Source: JBBDWK01 sp040902885 (lineage in GTDB: Bacteria > Acidobacteriota > Terriglobia > Bryobacterales > Bryobacteraceae). From it: DNA of 64,000 nt. A program made the translations under genes and the position numbers. The notes under the pieces were generated by a model that saw nothing but the letters and a program-made list of their open reading frames with translations, searched no databases and was not told where the DNA came from. Shown piece by piece: positions 40,673 to 53,646 of this stretch. Positions within the stretch are counted from its first letter, which is position 1. Each line of letters begins with the position of its first letter. The stretch covers positions 29,746-93,745 of the forward strand of contig JBBDWK010000081.1 of the NCBI GenBank assembly GCA_040902885.1, written 5' to 3'.

Positions 40673-43600
40673 AAGCGAAGGCGGGCGCCAAGCTGCAAGC
40701 TCCGCGGGCCACCAACGGTATTCGTAATCTGGCCGAATTCCGAGTCAGCCATATCGCCCGAGGGCAGGGCGAAATTGACATTGTTCAGCAGGTTGAACGC
40801 TTCGAATCGAAGCTCCAGATTAATCCTCTCCGATAATCGTGTCTCTTTCGACAGCGCGACATCAAAGCGAACCTGCCTGGGACCGCGCAGAGCGTTGCGC
40901 CCAAGGTTGCCAAAACCTCCGCCTGGAGACGCTAAAGCGTCGCGGTTGAAATAGGCGGTTGTGATGTCGGAGCCGCTACGGCGGAGATCTTCAATGGTGG
41001 CGCCGGGCGCAAGACTTGGACGGCCGAAGCCCAGACGGAAGAGACCCCCCGATCCCGTTGCGACACTGGCCAGAGCCGCCGGCGTGGCGGCCTCAGGTTC
41101 TGGGTAGAAGATTGAGAACGGCGCACCACTCTGACCTTGGACAAAGCCGGAGAACTGCCAGCCGGTCGCAAGCCGTGACTGCGATCCGAATGTAGGTATC
41201 GCATAGGAATAGCTGAGCGAGAATCGGTGGGTTCGATCGTAGTCGGAGACGCCGCGATTCGATCGCGGGTTGCGCTGATCACCCTGAAGCACGAAACCGG
41301 CGTTCGGCACATCCGGACGGCCGCCGCCCGACGTGGAGCCAGGGTCTACCGAGGAGTAGTCCATCGCTTTTGAGAACGTGTAGGCAAGTCGAAATTGCAA
41401 GCCCTGGGAGAATCGTTTCGTCACCCCAAACTGGGCTCCATGGTAGATGGAGTTTCCGCTCGACTGCAGTATGAGCGCTTCTGGAATGTTGAACCCGAGA
41501 ACCACGCCGCGGGACTCGAAAGGAATGACCGCACTTGTCGTGGCCGCAGTGGCGGGTGCACCAAAGTTCATGTTGACACGGCCGGTCAGCGGATCAGTGA
41601 AGCCAAACGCTCTTCCAAGGCCGCGTTCGCGAGCCGTTGCGCCTTGGTTCAAAGCTCCGCGCGGGGCGCCACCCGCTGCGTAAGCTCGATTGAGCCGGTC
41701 GAACACGTAGTCCGGAGTCGCAGGATCGTTTAGGTCAAAGCTCTGGTTGAAAGCGATCCCTTGGAGCAGCTTCGTACCCTTGGTGCCGGCGTAGCGCACT
41801 TCGACCATGAGGTCCTTGACCACCTCATGCTGCACTCCGAAATTCCACTGCTGAATATAGGGCGTGCGAAGGTTCCGATCGATTGCACGGAACTCAAACG
41901 TCTCGGCGACGTTGCCACGGAACGGCTGCCCTGTCGCAGGATCAATCGGATTGGGTGTTCCATCAGCCTGAGTAAGGACCGGCGTGTTATCACGAAGCTG
42001 GTAGTTTCCGGCGGCGCCTCCCGTGAAGACAACCCGCATGGGCAAATACTGGTTGAACGGCAGATTCGGGTCCTGTTGCGACCACGCCCTCTGCATCGGC
42101 ACTCTGCCGCTTGGCGCCGTAATCTCGCTCTCCCGCAGAAACGGATAGTTGCTGAATACGGTATTCATGAAGGCCGCGGAGGGCCGGTCGAAAAAGATGC
42201 CATAGCCGCCGCGGATAACTGTACGGCCGGAATCGAAAGGACTATAGGCAAAGCCAAAACGCGGTTGGAAATTATTCAAATCCTGACCGTTCAACGTGTG
42301 CTTGTTTTCAGCTTTGATTGCAGTGGCAACCGCTCCGTCGATCGCGCTGAATCCTGTCGATCCGACATTGCTCGGTACGAGGAATGCGTTCGTCGGATTC
42401 TCTGCATTGCTCAGGGCCGCAAAATCGAAATTGCCGATGCGCCCGTCACGCTCAGTGGGCCATGCGAACCAATCCCACCTGATTCCGAGATTGAATGTCA
42501 GTTTCCGCGAGATCTTCCAATCGTCCGAAATAAACCAACTCAGGTCCTGCATACGGAACGACTTTTGGGTGATCCCGAACTGGGTATCAGCTTCCTGTGC
42601 AAGACCACGAAAGAGCTGGTCAAAGCTCGCAAACTTCTCAAACTCGACACCCTGCTCCTCAGGAAGATCAGTGTCGTAGCGATGCCGCTTCCATTCGCCT
42701 CCTATACGAATACTGTGCTTGCCGCGTATCCAGGAAAGCGTATCGGAGACACTGTAACTTTGTTGATCCCGAGTGTTAAAGGCATCATTCGGACCACCGA
42801 ATGAAATACGAGGGCCGCGGAATATGAAATGCCCCAGGCGCTGGGTCGCGGGACGATTGTCGAAGGCGGTGGCCGGGTTGCTCAGTCCGATTGACTCATT
42901 CGTTAGGCTCAGGAATGGATCATCCAGGGACCGGGTATTGTTCAAAAGGAACAGTCCGAACCGGGCCTCGTTCGTCAGACTCGCACCGAAAGTGTGAATG
43001 TCCGTGAGTGAAAACGATCGAGCCCGGTCATTCCGCTTCAATGTAAAAGGGGAAGTCAGGCTGAAAGGATCGGGGAAGGGATCGAATCCCGGAAAGTTGC
43101 TGAAGAAGAAAACTCCGCTCAGGCGGTTCAGTGCCGAAAGCTGACCATCCAATTTGGTCGTGAATTGATCCTGCTGGAATGAAGCCGGAGTGACGTTCCT
43201 GACGAGCGTCAACGGATTGCCAACTGCGTCCGTGGATGTGCTGATCCTAGGCTTGCCCGCCGGGCCGCTGACGATGTAGTTGCCGGTGACCGGATTTTTG
43301 AGATTCATGATGCGGACAGCGAACGGATCGATCTCCGACACGTTCGTTAAAGAGGAATTCGGGTTCGCCTGCTTGAACGCACTGAAGAGATTCTGAGCCG
43401 TACGCTCGCCACTGATCAGGTCCAGAGCGTTCGGTAGATGAGAGAGGCTTTGGGCGGTCGGCACGAACGCCGTTTCCGCATTCGTGCGTTGATACCCGCC
43501 GAAGAAGAAGATCTTATCTTTGACGATTGGACCACCAATAGTGAACCCGCCTTCGTGCCGCCGCGCTCTTGGTTTATCAATTCCGTCGCGGTTGAAGAAA

Positions 43601-44409
43601 AAGTCGTTCGCGTTGAAGGCCTCGTTCTGGATAAAAGTATAGGCGGACCCATGCAACTGGTTCGTGCCGCTGCGAGTGATGAGCTGGAAGTTGCCACCGC
43701 CGGATCGCCCGACCGAGGCATCGTAGAGACTTGTCTGGAGCTTAACTTCCTCCAGGGTTTCTGGCGCCGGTGAAATATTGTCGGTAAGCGAGCCTTCATT
43801 GCTTGAAAGATTGGTCGCATCAATGCCATTGAACTGAAGGCTGTTCGAAGTAGTCCGTAGACCGTTCACCGACGGCGAGATGTTTCCAGTCCCGTTAACC
43901 AAAGCTGGTGGCAGATCGGCGCTCACGCCGGGCTCGGCTGAAAGCAGGTGGGTAAAGCTACGCGTTGCGGTCGGCACCTGTAGCAGTTCGCGCGTGTCAA
44001 TCTGGCGCGATGTTGTCGCTGTGTTGGACGCGACGAGAGGGACTTCGGCGAGAACCGTTACCGCTTCCCTCACCGATCCTACTTGGATGCGCGCCGGAAC
44101 ACTGGTCAACACAGCGGCCTCTACGAGAAGATCAGTCTGAATAAGCTTCTGAAAGCCGCTCGCTTCGACTTGAACCTGATATCTGCCGGTGGGCAGGAAC
44201 CGCACTTCCCAGTAGCCTTCGGCGTTGGTCTTTACTTTGCGTGAAAGGCCGGTCCCGGTATTCTTCACCTCGACTGCTGCATCTGGAACGGCAGAGTCGG
44301 CGGGATCCGTGACGGTCCCCGATAGTCCGCCTGTCGGACCGGTCTGCGCCCATGCCAGACCTGAGAACAGCAGCAACAAAACACTAGCGGTACACGTCGC
44401 ATTATTCAT
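40669..44409 (-). CDS. TonB-dependent receptor-like outer-membrane protein (Oar family)
   Basis: 1246 residues. A signal peptide (ASVLLLLFSGLAWAQ) is followed by a carboxypeptidase-regulatory-like beta sandwich at about 27-110 (GGLSGTVTDPADSAVPDAAVEV; GRYQVQVEASGFQK). The plug (about 115-240) has VNGLRTTSNSLQFNGID. The rest is a large beta-barrel ending in LQLGARLRF with the terminal Phe required for outer-membrane insertion. Acidobacteria carry dozens of these; uptake of oligosaccharides or peptides is the usual proposal. No TonB or SusD-like partner is adjacent. Confidence 0.92.
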   Translation of the reverse strand: MNNATCTASVLLLLFSGLAWAQTGPTGGLSGTVTDPADSAVPDAAVEVKNTGTGLSRKVKTNAEGYWEVRFLPTGRYQVQVEASGFQKLIQTDLLVEAAVLTSVPARIQVGSVREAVTVLAEVPLVASNTATTSRQIDTRELLQVPTATRSFTHLLSAEPGVSADLPPALVNGTGNISPSVNGLRTTSNSLQFNGIDATNLSSNEGSLTDNISPAPETLEEVKLQTSLYDASVGRSGGGNFQLITRSGTNQLHGSAYTFIQNEAFNANDFFFNRDGIDKPRARRHEGGFTIGGPIVKDKIFFFGGYQRTNAETAFVPTAQSLSHLPNALDLISGERTAQNLFSAFKQANPNSSLTNVSEIDPFAVRIMNLKNPVTGNYIVSGPAGKPRISTSTDAVGNPLTLVRNVTPASFQQDQFTTKLDGQLSALNRLSGVFFFSNFPGFDPFPDPFSLTSPFTLKRNDRARSFSLTDIHTFGASLTNEARFGLFLLNNTRSLDDPFLSLTNESIGLSNPATAFDNRPATQRLGHFIFRGPRISFGGPNDAFNTRDQQSYSVSDTLSWIRGKHSIRIGGEWKRHRYDTDLPEEQGVEFEKFASFDQLFRGLAQEADTQFGITQKSFRMQDLSWFISDDWKISRKLTFNLGIRWDWFAWPTERDGRIGNFDFAALSNAENPTNAFLVPSNVGSTGFSAIDGAVATAIKAENKHTLNGQDLNNFQPRFGFAYSPFDSGRTVIRGGYGIFFDRPSAAFMNTVFSNYPFLRESEITAPSGRVPMQRAWSQQDPNLPFNQYLPMRVVFTGGAAGNYQLRDNTPVLTQADGTPNPIDPATGQPFRGNVAETFEFRAIDRNLRTPYIQQWNFGVQHEVVKDLMVEVRYAGTKGTKLLQGIAFNQSFDLNDPATPDYVFDRLNRAYAAGGAPRGALNQGATARERGLGRAFGFTDPLTGRVNMNFGAPATAATTSAVIPFESRGVVLGFNIPEALILQSSGNSIYHGAQFGVTKRFSQGLQFRLAYTFSKAMDYSSVDPGSTSGGGRPDVPNAGFVLQGDQRNPRSNRGVSDYDRTHRFSLSYSYAIPTFGSQSRLATGWQFSGFVQGQSGAPFSIFYPEPEAATPAALASVATGSGGLFRLGFGRPSLAPGATIEDLRRSGSDITTAYFNRDALASPGGGFGNLGRNALRGPRQVRFDVALSKETRLSERINLELRFEAFNLLNNVNFALPSGDMADSEFGQITNTVGGPRSLQLGARLRF

Positions 44410-44569
44410 TCAGATACCTCTGGATGGTCTGTCCGCGTCGCCCGGGCGCCGTCTGGACCCTTCATCACTTAAGACCGTACCAGCGGCGTGTTACAGGATG
44501 ACGACAGTATTGTTAACGGGCCGCTTCAAAACAAAACTGCCCAATCTTGCGCTTTTGATACGATGGACT

Positions 44570-45448
44570 TTGCGAATCGGAATTCATACTTCCCGGTCGG
44601 GATCGCTCGACAAGGCGGCCTTTCGCGCGGCCGAGCTCGGCGCCAACACGTTTCAGATTTTCTCCGCTAGTCCTCGGATGTGGCGGGCCTCGCCGCCCCG
44701 GCCGGATGAAGTGCGAGCGCTCCAGCAGGCGCGGGAAAAACTGGATCTGACGCCGCTGGTGATTCACGTAAACTACCTGGTCAATCTGGCCTCGAACGAT
44801 GCCGTCATTCGGGCAAAGTCCGTCGAAGCGTTTCGCGGGGAACTGGAGCGTGCCGAGACGATCGGCGCCGAATACCTGGTGCTGCACCCGGGCAGCTACA
44901 GGGGCCAGACCATCGAGGAGGCCACGATCGGCTTCGCAACGGCGCTGGCCGAGGCATCCGAAGGTTTCCGCTCACGGCGGTTGACCCTTCTCATCGAGAA
45001 CACGGTGGGCGGCGGCTGTCAGCTCGGCGCCCGATTCGAAGAATTGAAAACGCTGCGGGACATGGCACGGAAGAAGGTTGACTACGCGCTGGGCTACTGT
45101 CTGGATACCTGCCATCTTCTGGCGGCCGGATTCGACGTGGCGGCGGAACAAGGATTGCGCGAAACAGTTCTTCAGGCGGAACGGATTCTGGGTCTGAGCG
45201 ACGTCCATGTAATCCATGCCAACGATTCCAAGAAGCCTCTTGGATCGCGCCTCGACCGCCATGAGAACATCGGAGAAGGATTCATCGGCGACGAGGGATT
45301 TCGGCGGATTCTGAGGCACCCCAAACTGCGCTCGAAACCGTTTATTCTGGAGACTCCAATCGACAACGAAGGCGACGACCGCCGCAACGTCGAACGCCTG
45401 AAGCAACTATGCCAGAGAAGCAGTACGATCACACCCAAATCGAATTGA
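44570..45448 (+). CDS. nfo: Endonuclease IV
   Basis: 292 residues from a TTG that gives the standard N-terminus MRIGIHTSRSGSLDKAA; an in-frame TTG at 44555 is possible. AP endonuclease 2 signatures are present: NTFQIFSASPRMW, LVIHVNYLVNLAS, LVLHPGSYRG, LLIENTVGGG, GYCLDTCHLLAAG, HANDSKKPLGSRLDRHENIGEG. These include the His, Glu and Asp ligands of the three-zinc site. It nicks DNA at abasic sites. Its end overlaps leuS by 40 bp. Confidence 0.95.
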   Translation: MRIGIHTSRSGSLDKAAFRAAELGANTFQIFSASPRMWRASPPRPDEVRALQQAREKLDLTPLVIHVNYLVNLASNDAVIRAKSVEAFRGELERAETIGAEYLVLHPGSYRGQTIEEATIGFATALAEASEGFRSRRLTLLIENTVGGGCQLGARFEELKTLRDMARKKVDYALGYCLDTCHLLAAGFDVAAEQGLRETVLQAERILGLSDVHVIHANDSKKPLGSRLDRHENIGEGFIGDEGFRRILRHPKLRSKPFILETPIDNEGDDRRNVERLKQLCQRSSTITPKSN

Positions 45449-47847
45449 AGTGGTTCGAGCGCTGGCAGGACGCCGCGTTATACCGCGCCGAGGAAAACTC
45501 CGACCGCCCGAAGTACTACGTCCTGGAAATGCTCCCCTATCCGAGCGGGCAGCTTCATATAGGGCACGTGCGGAACTATTCGATTGGCGACGCTTTGGCC
45601 CGCTATAAATGGATGCGCGGCTTCAACGTGCTGCACCCCATCGGATGGGACGCCTTCGGGCTTCCGGCGGAGAATGCGGCGATCGCCAACCGCCGCCATC
45701 CCCGTGAGTGGACGCTGGCCAACATCGCGGCCATGAAGCGCACGTACCGCCGCTTTGCCTTCAGCTACGACTGGGATCGCGAAATCTCCACCTGCGAGCC
45801 GGAGTATTACCGCTGGAACCAATGGTTCTTTCTGAAGATGCTGGAGCGCGGCATGGCCTACCGCAAGAAGGCGCTGGTCAACTGGTGCTCCGAGTGCGCC
45901 ACCGTGCTGGCCAACGAGCAGGTGGTGGACGGCTGCTGCTGGCGGCACGAGACGACTCCGGTGGAGCAGCGCGCGCTGGAGCAGTGGTTCTTCCGCATTA
46001 CCAAGTACGCCGATCAGTTGCTGGACGATATCTCGCAACTGGAAGGCGGCTGGCCGGATCGCGTGCTGACCATGCAGCGCAACTGGATCGGCCGCAGCGT
46101 GGGCACGGAGGCCGACTTCACGCTGGACACCGGGGCAACCGTTCGGGTCTTCACCACGCGCGTGGATACCATCCACGGCGCAACGTGCGTGATCCTCGCG
46201 CCCGAGCACCCGCTGGTGGCGACGCTGACGGATTCGGAGGGGGCCGCGCGCGGCAAAGCGATGGTGGACAGCCGTGCCAACCAGGGCCCGGGCGATATCG
46301 TGAAAGAGGGCTTCTTCACCGGCCACTATGCCATGAACCCGTATAGCGGCGAACGCGTGCCGGTGTGGATCGGAAACTTCGTGCTGATGGGCTATGGCAC
46401 GGGCGCGATTATGGCCGTGCCCGCGCATGACGAGCGCGATTTCGAGTTCTGCACGAAATACGGCATCGCGATCCGGTCGGTGATCCGGCCCGCGGATGGC
46501 GATCTCGACGAACAGCCCGGAGCTGCTTTCACGGAGGACGGCATTGTGGAGCGGTCGGGCGAGTTCAGCGGCCTGCCCAGCGCCGAGGCCCGCCGCCGCA
46601 TGAACGAGAAGGCCGAGCGCGAAGGTTTCGGTCAAGCCGCAATCACGTACCGCTTGAAGGACTGGGGCGTCTCCCGGCAGCGCTATTGGGGCACGCCCAT
46701 TCCCGTGATCCACTGCGAGCGGTGCGGCGTCGTACCGGTGCCGGAAGCCGACCTTCCCGTGGTGTTGCCGATCGACGTGAACATCACCGGGCGGGGACGC
46801 TCGCCGCTCGAAGATGTGCCCGAGTTCGTCAATGTCCAGTGCCCGAAGTGCGAAGGCGCGGCCCGCCGGGAGACGGACACGATGGACACGTTCGTCGATT
46901 CCTCCTGGTACTTTTACCGCTACTGCGACCCACGCAACGCCGGGCTTCCGTTCGACCCCGCGAAGATCGCCTACTGGTTCCGCATCGATCAGTACATTGG
47001 CGGAGTCGAGCACGCCATCCTGCACCTGATCTATTCGCGATTCTTCACGAAGGCGATGCGCGACATCGGTCTGGTGGAAAACGACGAGCCGGTGGCCAAT
47101 CTTTTCACGCAGGGAATGGTCATCCGCGACGGCGCTAAGATGTCGAAGTCCAAGGGCAACGTGGTCCCGGCCGACGAGTCGGTGGAACGCCATGGCGCGG
47201 ACACTTCGCGCATGTTTGCGCTATTCGCCGCACCGCCCGAGAAAGATGTCGACTGGCGCGACGAGGGCGTGGAGGGCGTCTACCGATTCCTGGGGCGCGT
47301 ATACCGCTTCGCCACGCGGAACGCGGATCGCAAGCCGGGCGGCGGCTCTCCGGAAGCCGGCCGCAAGGCGCTGCGCAAGCTGCACCAGACGCTGAAAAAG
47401 ATCACCGAAGATTTCGAGAGCCGCTGGCATTTCAATACCTCCATCGCGGCCATCATGGAGCTGGTCAACGAACTCTACGCGCTGGAGAACGAACTGTCCG
47501 GCGACGTGATGGCCGAGGTTTTGGAGAAGCTGGCCCTGCTGCTCGGGCCCTTCGCTCCCTACCTCTCGCAAGAAATCTGGGACGAGCTCGGTAAGCCGGG
47601 CATCGTCTTCCAGCAGTCGTGGCCGGCGTACGATCCCGAGCTGGCGAAGGAAGACGAGGCCGAGGTTGTGATCCAGGTGAACGGCAAAGTGCGCGGCCAC
47701 ATCTCGGTGGCGTTCGGAACCAGCCGCGAGGCGCTCGAAAAACAGGCGCTTTCGGATGTTAAAGTTCAGTCGCTCCTGAACGGAAAACAAGTCGCCAAGG
47801 TGATTGTGATTCCGGATAAGCTCATCAACATAGTCGTGAAAGGATAG
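45409..47847 (+). CDS. leuS: Leucyl-tRNA synthetase
   Basis: 812 residues, class I synthetase. HIGH motif in PSGQLHIGHVRNYSIGD (about residue 48), zinc-binding region with VNWCSECATVLANEQV, editing domain with TRVDTIHGATCVILAPEHPLV and AVPAHDERDFEF, and KMSKS in DGAKMSKSKGNVV (about 580). The C-terminal anticodon-binding and VIQVNGKVRG domains are intact. It charges tRNA-Leu. Confidence 0.98.
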   Translation: MPEKQYDHTQIELKWFERWQDAALYRAEENSDRPKYYVLEMLPYPSGQLHIGHVRNYSIGDALARYKWMRGFNVLHPIGWDAFGLPAENAAIANRRHPREWTLANIAAMKRTYRRFAFSYDWDREISTCEPEYYRWNQWFFLKMLERGMAYRKKALVNWCSECATVLANEQVVDGCCWRHETTPVEQRALEQWFFRITKYADQLLDDISQLEGGWPDRVLTMQRNWIGRSVGTEADFTLDTGATVRVFTTRVDTIHGATCVILAPEHPLVATLTDSEGAARGKAMVDSRANQGPGDIVKEGFFTGHYAMNPYSGERVPVWIGNFVLMGYGTGAIMAVPAHDERDFEFCTKYGIAIRSVIRPADGDLDEQPGAAFTEDGIVERSGEFSGLPSAEARRRMNEKAEREGFGQAAITYRLKDWGVSRQRYWGTPIPVIHCERCGVVPVPEADLPVVLPIDVNITGRGRSPLEDVPEFVNVQCPKCEGAARRETDTMDTFVDSSWYFYRYCDPRNAGLPFDPAKIAYWFRIDQYIGGVEHAILHLIYSRFFTKAMRDIGLVENDEPVANLFTQGMVIRDGAKMSKSKGNVVPADESVERHGADTSRMFALFAAPPEKDVDWRDEGVEGVYRFLGRVYRFATRNADRKPGGGSPEAGRKALRKLHQTLKKITEDFESRWHFNTSIAAIMELVNELYALENELSGDVMAEVLEKLALLLGPFAPYLSQEIWDELGKPGIVFQQSWPAYDPELAKEDEAEVVIQVNGKVRGHISVAFGTSREALEKQALSDVKVQSLLNGKQVAKVIVIPDKLINIVVKG

Positions 47848-47850
47848 AGG

Positions 47851-49161
47851 ATGAACCACCGCAGAGAGTTCCTGCAGGGCGCCGGCGGCGCGCTGACCGC
47901 CGCTTTATTCACGGGCAGCGTGCGCGGCGCCAACGAGCGCATCCGCGTGGCCGTCATCGGCATGGGCCGCATGGGCATGGGCAACATGACGACGGCGCTG
48001 AAGCAGCCGGGAGTGGAGATCGCCGCTGTCTGCGACGTGTATCAGCCGCACCTGGAGCGCGCGGTGGCCGCGAGCGCCCGCGGTCCGAACGGCGAGCCGG
48101 CAGCGCGGCCCGCCGCCAGAGGCGTCGCCGACTTCCGCGAGATTCTCGCCGACAAGTCCATTGACGCCGTCTGCGTCTCTACGCCCGACCACTGGCACCC
48201 TTATATGACGGTGGAGGCTTGCAAGGCGGGCAAGGACGTTTATGTCGAGAAGCCGATCTGCGTGGTTCTCGACGAGGGCCGCAAGATGGTGCAGGCCGCG
48301 CGCAAGTACAACCGCGTGGTGCAGGTGGGAACGCAGCAGCGGTCCGGCACTCACTTCCAGCAGGCGTGTGAAATCGTGCGCAGCGGGAAGCTGGGAAAGA
48401 TCGCCTTCTGCCGGACCTGGAACTACGGCAACATGAAGGCGGAAGGCATTGGAAATCCGCCCGATGCTGCGCCTCCGCCCGGCCTGGATTGGGAAATGTG
48501 GGTTGGACCGGCGCCGAAGAGGACTTTCAACGCCAACCGCTTTGGCGTGGATCCGAAGGCCTTCTCGCATTTCCGCTGGTTCTGGGACTATGCGGGCGGC
48601 ATGATGACCGACTGGGGCATCCACCTGCTCGACATCGTGCAGATGGCTTTCAACGAACCCGCGCCCACGGCCATCACGGCGCTGGGCGGCAAGTACATCA
48701 TCCAAGACAACCGCGACACGCCGGACACTTTGCAAGTGACCTACGAATATCCGGGCTTCATCGCCACTTACGAAAACCGGATCTGTAACTCGCAATCCAT
48801 GTTCAACCAGGGCTACGGCATCACGTTCCACGGTACGGAAGGGACGCTGTTTGTGGACCGCAGGCGCTACCAGGTGCTTCCGGAAAAAGGCTCGAGCCTG
48901 CAGCCGGAAGAGGTTGCGAGTTCGAACAATCACAGCATGGCTCACTGGGCCAATTTCCTGGATTGCATCCGCACCCGCCAGCGGCCAGTCTCGGATATTG
49001 AGATCGGGCACCGCTCGACATCCACGGCTTTACTGGGTAATGTTTCGCTCCGAAGCAGGCTGCGCGTCGATTGGGATGGAGAACGCGAAACAACGCCGCA
49101 GGCCGAAGCGCGCAAGTACCTCACGCGCGAGTATCGCAAGCCCTGGAAACTCGTGGTGTAG
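47851..49161 (+). CDS. Gfo/Idh/MocA family oxidoreductase with Tat signal
   Basis: 436 residues. The N-terminus NHRREFLQGAGGALTAALFTGSVRG has the twin-arginine motif and hydrophobic stretch of a Tat substrate. The NAD(P)-binding loop is VAVIGMGRMGMGNM and the catalytic-region motif is YVEKPICVV. The second domain includes WDYAGGMMTDWGIHLLDIVQMAF. Acidobacteria and Planctomycetes have many of these periplasmic sugar or inositol dehydrogenases; the substrate is unknown. It begins 3 bp after the leuS stop. Confidence 0.92.
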   Translation: MNHRREFLQGAGGALTAALFTGSVRGANERIRVAVIGMGRMGMGNMTTALKQPGVEIAAVCDVYQPHLERAVAASARGPNGEPAARPAARGVADFREILADKSIDAVCVSTPDHWHPYMTVEACKAGKDVYVEKPICVVLDEGRKMVQAARKYNRVVQVGTQQRSGTHFQQACEIVRSGKLGKIAFCRTWNYGNMKAEGIGNPPDAAPPPGLDWEMWVGPAPKRTFNANRFGVDPKAFSHFRWFWDYAGGMMTDWGIHLLDIVQMAFNEPAPTAITALGGKYIIQDNRDTPDTLQVTYEYPGFIATYENRICNSQSMFNQGYGITFHGTEGTLFVDRRRYQVLPEKGSSLQPEEVASSNNHSMAHWANFLDCIRTRQRPVSDIEIGHRSTSTALLGNVSLRSRLRVDWDGERETTPQAEARKYLTREYRKPWKLVV

Positions 49162-49211
49162 CGGCGGCCCAAAGGAATTCCAGTTGCGGTTGAATTCGGG
49201 AGGGCAAGAAG

Positions 49212-49440
49212 ATGTACAGATCGACTCTTGCAGGCCACCCGTTACATCCCCAACCGATCGCCGCTCCGGTGGGTCTGTTTCCGTTCAGCCTGACGATGGA
49301 TATCATGCACCGGCGCACCGGGGAGCAATCCTATTCGGACGCTGCTTATCATGCCATGTGGGGCGATCGGCGAGACGCTGGCTCCCCAGACGCTTCCGGA
49401 AAAAACGCTGACCGGGTCGGCCCACGGGTTACAGGATTGA
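49212..49440 (+). pseudogene. Broken DUF2231-type membrane gene
   Basis: ATG with GGGAGGG upstream starts a frame that matches the N-terminus of DUF2231 membrane proteins (LAGHPLHPQPIAAPVGLFPF). The frame is good up to about 49360 (YHAMWG). The next frame then reads GAIGETLAPQTLPEKTLTG and ends at a TGA at 49440. The usual further membrane helices are absent. A deletion plus frameshift is the simplest explanation. Confidence 0.6.
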
Positions 49441-50063
49441 GCGGGCGTCGCGTCTTTCTGCTTTCGCCCGCGAGCCTGCGAGGCGAACGCGCCCGGATAT
49501 TGCTGAACGAACACGCCGGGTTCGACCTCGCCGTGAGATTGCGCGGTCAAGGGGCCTGTCTCGGAGAGATATTCAGCTTCCTCAGCGGCCTGTATTTTCG
49601 GGGAAAGCTGGCATACGCGGATAGATTTGCCGACCCTCCACCCGCAGTGCCAGGTTCGCTGGTGATCGCTCCGGGCCGGGGCCTGCTTCCTCCCGAGACG
49701 CCGGTAACCGTGGCGACGCTGCGAGAGATTTCCGGCGTGCCAGTGGAAGCCAGCGAGTCCCGCTATCAAGCGCCGCTCGCGCGCGACGCGCGGGCGATAT
49801 CGGAAGCCATCGACCCTGAGTGCGGCGTGGTTCTACTGGGAAGCATCGCCACGACGAAGTATGTCGATCCGCTGGTGGAGGTCTTTGGAGAACGGCTGTT
49901 GTTTCCCGCGGAGTTTGTGGGCCGAGGGGACATGAGCCGGGGCGGGCTGATGCTGCGTTGCGTCCGCGCCGGATCGGAACTTGCCTACATCCCCATCACT
50001 GGCTCGACCCGACGCGGGCCAAGACCGCCGAGGCTGTCCAGACTGCAGCGGACTAGCTGGTAG
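49437..50063 (+). CDS. Conserved protein of unknown function
   Basis: About 208 residues from a TTG that forms a TTGA overlap with the upstream stop. It begins SGRRVFLLSPASLRGERARILL. Notable motifs are GEIFSFLSGLYFRGKLAYA, VIAPGRGLLPPETPV, VVLLGSIATTKYVDPL and FVGRGDMSRGGLMLRC. I recognise this as a widespread uncharacterised protein but know no function. It has neither membrane segment nor signal peptide. The frame continues upstream into the broken DUF2231 gene by chance or fusion. Confidence 0.65.
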   Translation: MSGRRVFLLSPASLRGERARILLNEHAGFDLAVRLRGQGACLGEIFSFLSGLYFRGKLAYADRFADPPPAVPGSLVIAPGRGLLPPETPVTVATLREISGVPVEASESRYQAPLARDARAISEAIDPECGVVLLGSIATTKYVDPLVEVFGERLLFPAEFVGRGDMSRGGLMLRCVRAGSELAYIPITGSTRRGPRPPRLSRLQRTSW

Positions 50064-50066
50064 GGC

Positions 50067-53630
<3,564 letters not shown>

Positions 53631-53646
53631 GATCTCCCCTGGCTGA

